Below are positions 59,794 to 64,000 of a stretch of 64,000 nt of DNA, one piece after another. The position numbers were made by a program, and so were the translations under genes. This DNA is from DASRHY01 sp035650275 (GTDB taxonomy: Bacteria; Actinomycetota; Actinomycetes; Propionibacteriales; Kribbellaceae): assembly GCA_035650275.1 (NCBI GenBank), contig DASRHY010000145.1:1-64000 (forward strand). Reading direction: 5' to 3'. The stretch's first letter is position 1. Each line of letters opens with the position of its first letter. Under the pieces are notes generated by a model. The model worked only from the letters and a program-made list of their open reading frames with translations. It had not been told where the DNA came from and searched no databases.

Positions 59794-61322
59794 CGCCGGC
59801 CCATCGGTGGCACGTGCCGCAGCGTCGCCAGCGCGAGCGCGGCCAGTGCTGTGAACGCGACCACTCCGACCACCGCGGCCACGTTGAGGCCGGAGGTGAA
59901 GGCCTGCCGGGCGGAGTCGACGAGGGTGCCTGCCAGCGACGGCGGCAGCGACTGCGCGGTCTGCAACGCGCCGGCCAGGGTCTCGCGGGCGGTCGCCTCG
60001 GCCGGGGTACCGGCGAGCTCGGCCGGGATCGCGACGCTGTGCCGGTACGCCGCCGTACCCACGCTGCCGAGCAGCGCGATCCCGAGCGCGACTCCGAGCT
60101 CACCGCTGGTGGACTGCAGGCCGGAGGCCGATCCCGCCTTCTCCGGCGGTGCCGCTGGTACCACCAGCTGACCGACCAGCGGGCCGACCGGGCTCACGCC
60201 GAGGTACACCACGGTGAAGCCGGCGAGTAGCAGTGCCAGGCTGGATCCGGCGTCGACCTGGGTCAGGACGATCATCCCGGCGGCGGCGAGTGCCAGCCCG
60301 GCGGCGATGACCCGCGCCGGCGGCACCCACTGCGCCATCCCCTGGCTGACGAAGATCCCGGCGACCAGCACGACCGTGGGCAGCAGGATCCACAGCCCGG
60401 CGCCGAGCGGGCTCAGCCCCTTCACGAGCTGCAGGTGCTGGGCGACGAAGAACCCGGTGCCGGCCTGTACCGCGGCGACCAGCAGCGAGACCACCAACGC
60501 ACCGCGCACCGTGCGCAGCCCGACGAGCCGCAGGTCCAGCAGCGGGTGCTCGAGCCGGCGCTGCCGGGCGACGAACAGCATCCCGAGTACGACGCCGGCC
60601 GCGGCGGACAGCGTGGCGCCGGCCGACCAGCCGGTGCGGGCGGTCTCCTTGAGGCCGTGGACGAACGGCAGCAGCGCGCCGAGCGACAGCGCCACGCTGA
60701 GTGGGTCCAGCCGGCCGGGTGCCGGGTTGCGGAACGCGGGCAGCAGCCGCGGCCCCGCGAACACCACGACCGCGCATACCGGTACTGCGACCAGGAACAC
60801 CGAGCCCCACCAGAACCAGTTCAGCAGCACGCCGCCGACCACCGGCCCGAGCGCGACCCCGGCGGTGAGCGATGACGCCCACAACGCGATCGCGGCACCG
60901 AGCTGCTTCGGGTCCCGGAACATGCCCATGATCAGCGCCAGCGCGGACGGCATGATCGTGGCGCCGGCGATCCCGAGCAGGGCCCGGCAGGCGATCAGCA
61001 TCTCCGGTGACGACGAGAACGCCGCGACCAGCGAGACCAGCCCGAAGGCTGCCGAGCCGGCGACCAGGACTTGGGTCCGCCCGACCCGGTCCCCGAGCGT
61101 GCCCATCGTGACCAGGAAGCCCGCGATCGCGAACCCGTACGAGTCCGAGATCCACAGCTGCTGGGTCGCGCTCGCGCTCAGGTCCGCGGTCAGCTGCGGC
61201 AGCGCCAGGAACAGTACGCCGATGTCCAGCATCGTCAGCATCGTCGGAAGGGCCAGGATGCCGAGACCCAGCCACTCCCTGCGACCGGCCCGGGGGACCG
61301 CCACGCTCTCCGTCACACTCAT
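59790..61322 (-). CDS. MFS efflux transporter, DHA2/QacA-type
   Basis: A 510-residue transporter with about 14 helices. Motif A is GTLGDRVGRTQVLV, motif D-like LDIGVLFLALPQL is at helix 1, and motif C-like AGVALGPVVGGVLLNWFWWG is at helix 5. The ATG at 61322 is chosen because AAGGAG lies six bases upstream and the N-terminus (MSVTESVAVPRAGRREWLGL) is typical; the open frame upstream is antisense to the regulator gene. It diverges from that regulator and is followed by the coupled SDR gene. Confidence 0.9.
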   Translation of the reverse strand: MSVTESVAVPRAGRREWLGLGILALPTMLTMLDIGVLFLALPQLTADLSASATQQLWISDSYGFAIAGFLVTMGTLGDRVGRTQVLVAGSAAFGLVSLVAAFSSSPEMLIACRALLGIAGATIMPSALALIMGMFRDPKQLGAAIALWASSLTAGVALGPVVGGVLLNWFWWGSVFLVAVPVCAVVVFAGPRLLPAFRNPAPGRLDPLSVALSLGALLPFVHGLKETARTGWSAGATLSAAAGVVLGMLFVARQRRLEHPLLDLRLVGLRTVRGALVVSLLVAAVQAGTGFFVAQHLQLVKGLSPLGAGLWILLPTVVLVAGIFVSQGMAQWVPPARVIAAGLALAAAGMIVLTQVDAGSSLALLLAGFTVVYLGVSPVGPLVGQLVVPAAPPEKAGSASGLQSTSGELGVALGIALLGSVGTAAYRHSVAIPAELAGTPAEATARETLAGALQTAQSLPPSLAGTLVDSARQAFTSGLNVAAVVGVVAFTALAALALATLRHVPPMGRR

Positions 61323-61443
61323 GCTCAGCTCCTTGGCTCGAACCCGGCCCGGGTGGCCGGCGTGGATCGAGCGTCGTACGACGGGTGGGTGCGGAAGATC
61401 GGCCAGGTGGCCGAGATACCGGCAGTGGCAGACTGATCCGGCG

Positions 61444-64000
61444 ATGACCACTGACCTCTCAGGCGCAACCGGTGAGCGCTCGATCGGACCCGCGGGCACC
61501 GTGACGGTTCTCGTCGCCTCGCACGCGCCCGGCGCCGGCCCGGCGGCCGCGAGCTCATACGCCCAGCTCGACCAGGTCGCCGCCGCCGTGTTCCGCGAGC
61601 ACGGCGCCCGGCCGGCGGTACGGCGCCAGGAGGGTACGGCGACGGGTGTCTTCAGCTCCGCCGCGTCCGCGGTCGCCGTGGCCGGTGCGCTGCGCGCCGC
61701 GGTGCCGGACGGGTCCACGCTGTCCCGGCTGCTCCGGATCGCGGTGCACACCGGTGCGGCCCGGATGGACGAGTCCGGCCGGTACGGCGGGCCCGCCGTG
61801 CGGCACGCCGAGCGGCTGGGCGAGATCGCGAACCCGGGCCAGACGTTGCTCTCGGCAACGGTCGAGGCGGAGACGGTGCCGGACGGCGGGCAGCTGCATG
61901 ATCTCGGCATGCACCGGCTGCGCGACCTCGGCTCGCCGGAGCGGGTCTTCGCGCTGACCGGCACCGGGGCGCCGCGGTCGCTGGATGCCGTACCCAACAA
62001 CCTGCCGGTGCACCTGACCAGCTTCGTCGGCCGATCGGCCGAGCTCGCCGCGGTGCGGTCGTTGCTGACCGGCGACCGGCTGGTCACGCTCACCGGTACC
62101 GGCGGCAGCGGCAAGACCCGGCTGGCGGGGCGTGCCGCGGCGGAGCTCGCCGACCGCTGGCCGGCCGGCGTCTGGTGGGTTGAGCTCGCGCCGGTCACCG
62201 ACCCGGGCCGCGTGTCGGACCAGGTCGCGGCGGGTGTCGGCATCCTGGCCGAGCCGGGCGGCGACCAGCTGCGGTCGCTGACCGCGCAGCTGCGGGGCCG
62301 CCGCGCGCTGGTCTGCCTGGACAACTGTGAGCACGTGCTGGACGGCGCCGCGGAGGTGGTCGAGGCGCTGCTGCGGTCATGTCCCGAGCTGGGCGTGCTG
62401 ACCACCAGCCGGGAGCCGCTCGGCCTGCCCGGCGAGGCGGTGTGGCGGGTGCCGTCGCTGGCCGAGGAGGACGCCCTGTCGCTGTTCGTCGAACGCGCCG
62501 CGGCGGTCCGGCCGTCGTTCACCGCGGACCAGGCCGGTGAGGCGGCGATCCGCGCGCTCTGTACCCGGCTGGACGGCATCCCGCTGGCACTGGAGCTGGC
62601 CGCCGCCTGGCTACGGACCCTGAGCCCGGCGCAGATCGAGGCCGGGCTGGACGACCGGTTCGGGCTGCTGGTCCGCGGACCGCGTGGGGCTGCGGCGCGG
62701 CAGCAGACGCTGGTGGCCTCGATCGACTGGAGCTACGACCTGCTCGACGAGGTCGATCGTGCGGTGTTCCGCCGGCTCGCCGTGTTCGGCGGCACGTTCA
62801 CACTCGAGGCCGCCCGCGACGTGTGCGCCGACGGTGCCGCCGGGCGCGGCGCCGTACTGGACTCGTTGGGGCGGTTGGTGGACAAGTCCCTGGTGGTCGC
62901 CGACGAGGCGCGGTTCCGGTTGCTGGAGACGCTGAGGGAGTACGCCGGGGTCCGGCTGGACGAGGCCCGCGAGACCGCGGCGACCCGGGACCGGCACCTG
63001 GACCACTACCTGGCCGCGGCGGAGTCGGCCGAGCCCGGACTGGACCACGACAAGGACGCCTGGCGGGCCCGGTTCGAGCCCGACCGGGACAACCTCCGGG
63101 CCGCGCTGGACTGGGGCCTGGCCGCACCCGACCCGGATCGTGGCCGCCGGCTCGCCGCCGCACTGGCCTGGCTGTGGAACCTGCGAGCGACCTCCCGCGA
63201 GGGGATGCGGTACCTGCGCCGGGCGATCGACCGGGCGCCCGAGGACCGGACGCTGCTGCAGGCCCGGCTGATGTACGGGTTCGCGCAGGTCGCCGACACC
63301 GCGGCGCCCTTCGAGCTCGACGGGGCGCAGCGCGGGCTGGAGATCGCCACCGAGGTGGGCGACGACCGGCTGCGCGGCCGCTGCCTGGCTTTGATCGGGC
63401 TGGGCCGGTTCTACGTGGACTTCGACGAGGCCCGGGAGCTGTGCGAGGAGGCGGAGCGGATCGCCGTTGGGATCGGCGACGAGTTCGGCCGCGACGCCGC
63501 CCGCGCGCTCCCGGCGTTGATGCTGGCGACGCGTGACCGGCACGCCGAGGCTGCGCCGCTGCTCGAGGACGTCGCCGCCTCGCTGGTCCGGCGTGGCGAC
63601 CGCGGGATCGGCGCCACCCTGCTCGCGGTCCGGTCGGACAGTGCGCTGGTCACCGGGGACCTCGCGCTGGCCCGGCAGCTGGCCGAGCAGGCCGTCGAGG
63701 TGGCCGAGCCGCTCGGCGACTACGACCGGGTCGGCGCCGCTCGCTGCCAGCTCGCGCTGATGCTCGGCTGGACCGGCGACATCGAGGCGGGGTTCGCCCA
63801 GCTCGAACCGTTTCGCAGGCTGGTCGGGGAGGGACCGGAGGCGTTCGTCCCCGGACTCGGTCGCGCGATGGGTGAGCTGCACCGCTGGCGGGGCGAGTAC
63901 GAGGAGGCGATCAGCTGGCTTCAGCGGGACGTGCCGATCGCCGGCCCGGCCGCCGACAGCTTCATCGCCGCGCTGATGCGACCGGGCCTGGGCGCGGCGC
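61444..64000 (+). CDS. large ATPase transcriptional regulator with degenerate cyclase-like domain (partial)
   Basis: The frame is open from the ATG at 61444 to the window edge (852 codons visible). Residues about 15-180 resemble a class III nucleotidyl cyclase domain (VHTGAARMDESGRYGGPAVR; LHDLGMHRLRDLGSPERVFA), but the metal-binding FTDIEGST segment is replaced by VASHAPGAG and no catalytic Asp is evident. An NB-ARC/STAND ATPase follows, with Walker A GTGGSGKT (218-225), CLDNCEHVL and TTSREPLGL. TPR-like helices fill the rest. Relatives often end in a LuxR-type HTH, which would lie beyond the window. It probably controls the divergent MFS/SDR genes. Confidence 0.85.
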   Translation, partial: MTTDLSGATGERSIGPAGTVTVLVASHAPGAGPAAASSYAQLDQVAAAVFREHGARPAVRRQEGTATGVFSSAASAVAVAGALRAAVPDGSTLSRLLRIAVHTGAARMDESGRYGGPAVRHAERLGEIANPGQTLLSATVEAETVPDGGQLHDLGMHRLRDLGSPERVFALTGTGAPRSLDAVPNNLPVHLTSFVGRSAELAAVRSLLTGDRLVTLTGTGGSGKTRLAGRAAAELADRWPAGVWWVELAPVTDPGRVSDQVAAGVGILAEPGGDQLRSLTAQLRGRRALVCLDNCEHVLDGAAEVVEALLRSCPELGVLTTSREPLGLPGEAVWRVPSLAEEDALSLFVERAAAVRPSFTADQAGEAAIRALCTRLDGIPLALELAAAWLRTLSPAQIEAGLDDRFGLLVRGPRGAAARQQTLVASIDWSYDLLDEVDRAVFRRLAVFGGTFTLEAARDVCADGAAGRGAVLDSLGRLVDKSLVVADEARFRLLETLREYAGVRLDEARETAATRDRHLDHYLAAAESAEPGLDHDKDAWRARFEPDRDNLRAALDWGLAAPDPDRGRRLAAALAWLWNLRATSREGMRYLRRAIDRAPEDRTLLQARLMYGFAQVADTAAPFELDGAQRGLEIATEVGDDRLRGRCLALIGLGRFYVDFDEARELCEEAERIAVGIGDEFGRDAARALPALMLATRDRHAEAAPLLEDVAASLVRRGDRGIGATLLAVRSDSALVTGDLALARQLAEQAVEVAEPLGDYDRVGAARCQLALMLGWTGDIEAGFAQLEPFRRLVGEGPEAFVPGLGRAMGELHRWRGEYEEAISWLQRDVPIAGPAADSFIAALMRPGLGAA

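Noticed and set aside
59790..62579. Long upstream extension of the MFS frame to 929 codons
   Set aside because: The extra 418 codons are antisense to the ATPase regulator and Ser/Arg/Pro-rich; AAGGAG before 61322 supports the short start.

Overview
This is a continuous stretch of high-GC actinobacterial chromosome. Genes are dense and often coupled by ATGA or GTGA overlaps. Many starts are GTG, and about a dozen appear leaderless, with a TANNNT-like -10 box 5-8 bases before the start codon. The gene set (sigma/anti-sigma pairs, LGFP-repeat secreted proteins, SpoIID-like protein, DUF58/MoxR locus, deoC beside two aldehyde dehydrogenase genes) fits a soil actinomycete. A Kribbella-like member of the Propionibacteriales is my best guess, but that is inference. 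I see no rRNA, tRNA, CRISPR array, prophage or intact insertion sequence.

Layout. 1-2281: end of an incoming gene, a hypothetical gene, and a B12-dependent acyl-CoA mutase large subunit. 2665-3852: M20 amidohydrolase. 4018-10933: nucleoside uptake and salvage operon (BMP-type lipoprotein, ABC ATPase, two permeases, cytidine deaminase, thymidine phosphorylase). 11142-16807: reverse-strand oligopeptide-type ABC operon. 16978-17572: MazE/MazF-like toxin-antitoxin pair. 17799-20029: uronate dehydrogenase-like gene and gnd. 20055-24862: uridine-kinase-like gene, then a coupled operon of a small exported protein, MoxR ATPase, DUF58 protein, VWA protein and trypsin-like protease. 24999-26968: two-component system. 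27033-30140: DUF429 gene, ECF sigma factor, Ser/Thr kinase and a decayed vapBC locus. 30156-35748: deoC, an aldehyde dehydrogenase, a truncated partner dehydrogenase, a PH-domain membrane protein and a phosphohexomutase-family enzyme. 35892-39742: three-gene flavoenzyme/MBL operon. 39837-42604: cyclotransferase-like protein, LpdA-like flavoprotein and a Gly-rich membrane protein. 42712-46942: three secreted LGFP-repeat proteins. 47014-49654: membrane cyclophilin and a biotin-dependent carboxylase alpha chain. 49873-52977: ECF sigma/anti-sigma pair and an MFS/HxlR pair. 52984-56969: sucrose-phosphorylase-like enzyme, LacI regulator and SMP-30 lactonase. 57479-64000: Nramp-like transporter, SDR and MFS genes, and a divergent large ATPase regulator that runs off the window.

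The genes imply a complete deoxynucleoside catabolic route split between two loci about 20 kb apart. The 4-11 kb operon imports nucleosides, deaminates cytidine and phosphorolyses thymidine. The 30-36 kb block can isomerise deoxyribose-1-phosphate (mutase), split deoxyribose-5-phosphate (deoC) and oxidise the acetaldehyde (aldehyde dehydrogenase).

The least explained content is intergenic. Several gaps hold long, near-perfect inverted repeats of different families. Two loci (17570-17801 and 44470-44763) carry 33-base-period repeats sharing a GGCGTGTCG core, in direct and inverted orientation. At 57022-57409 there are two 92-base hairpin elements with compensatory changes. All function calls come from reading motifs by eye; no database search was possible.
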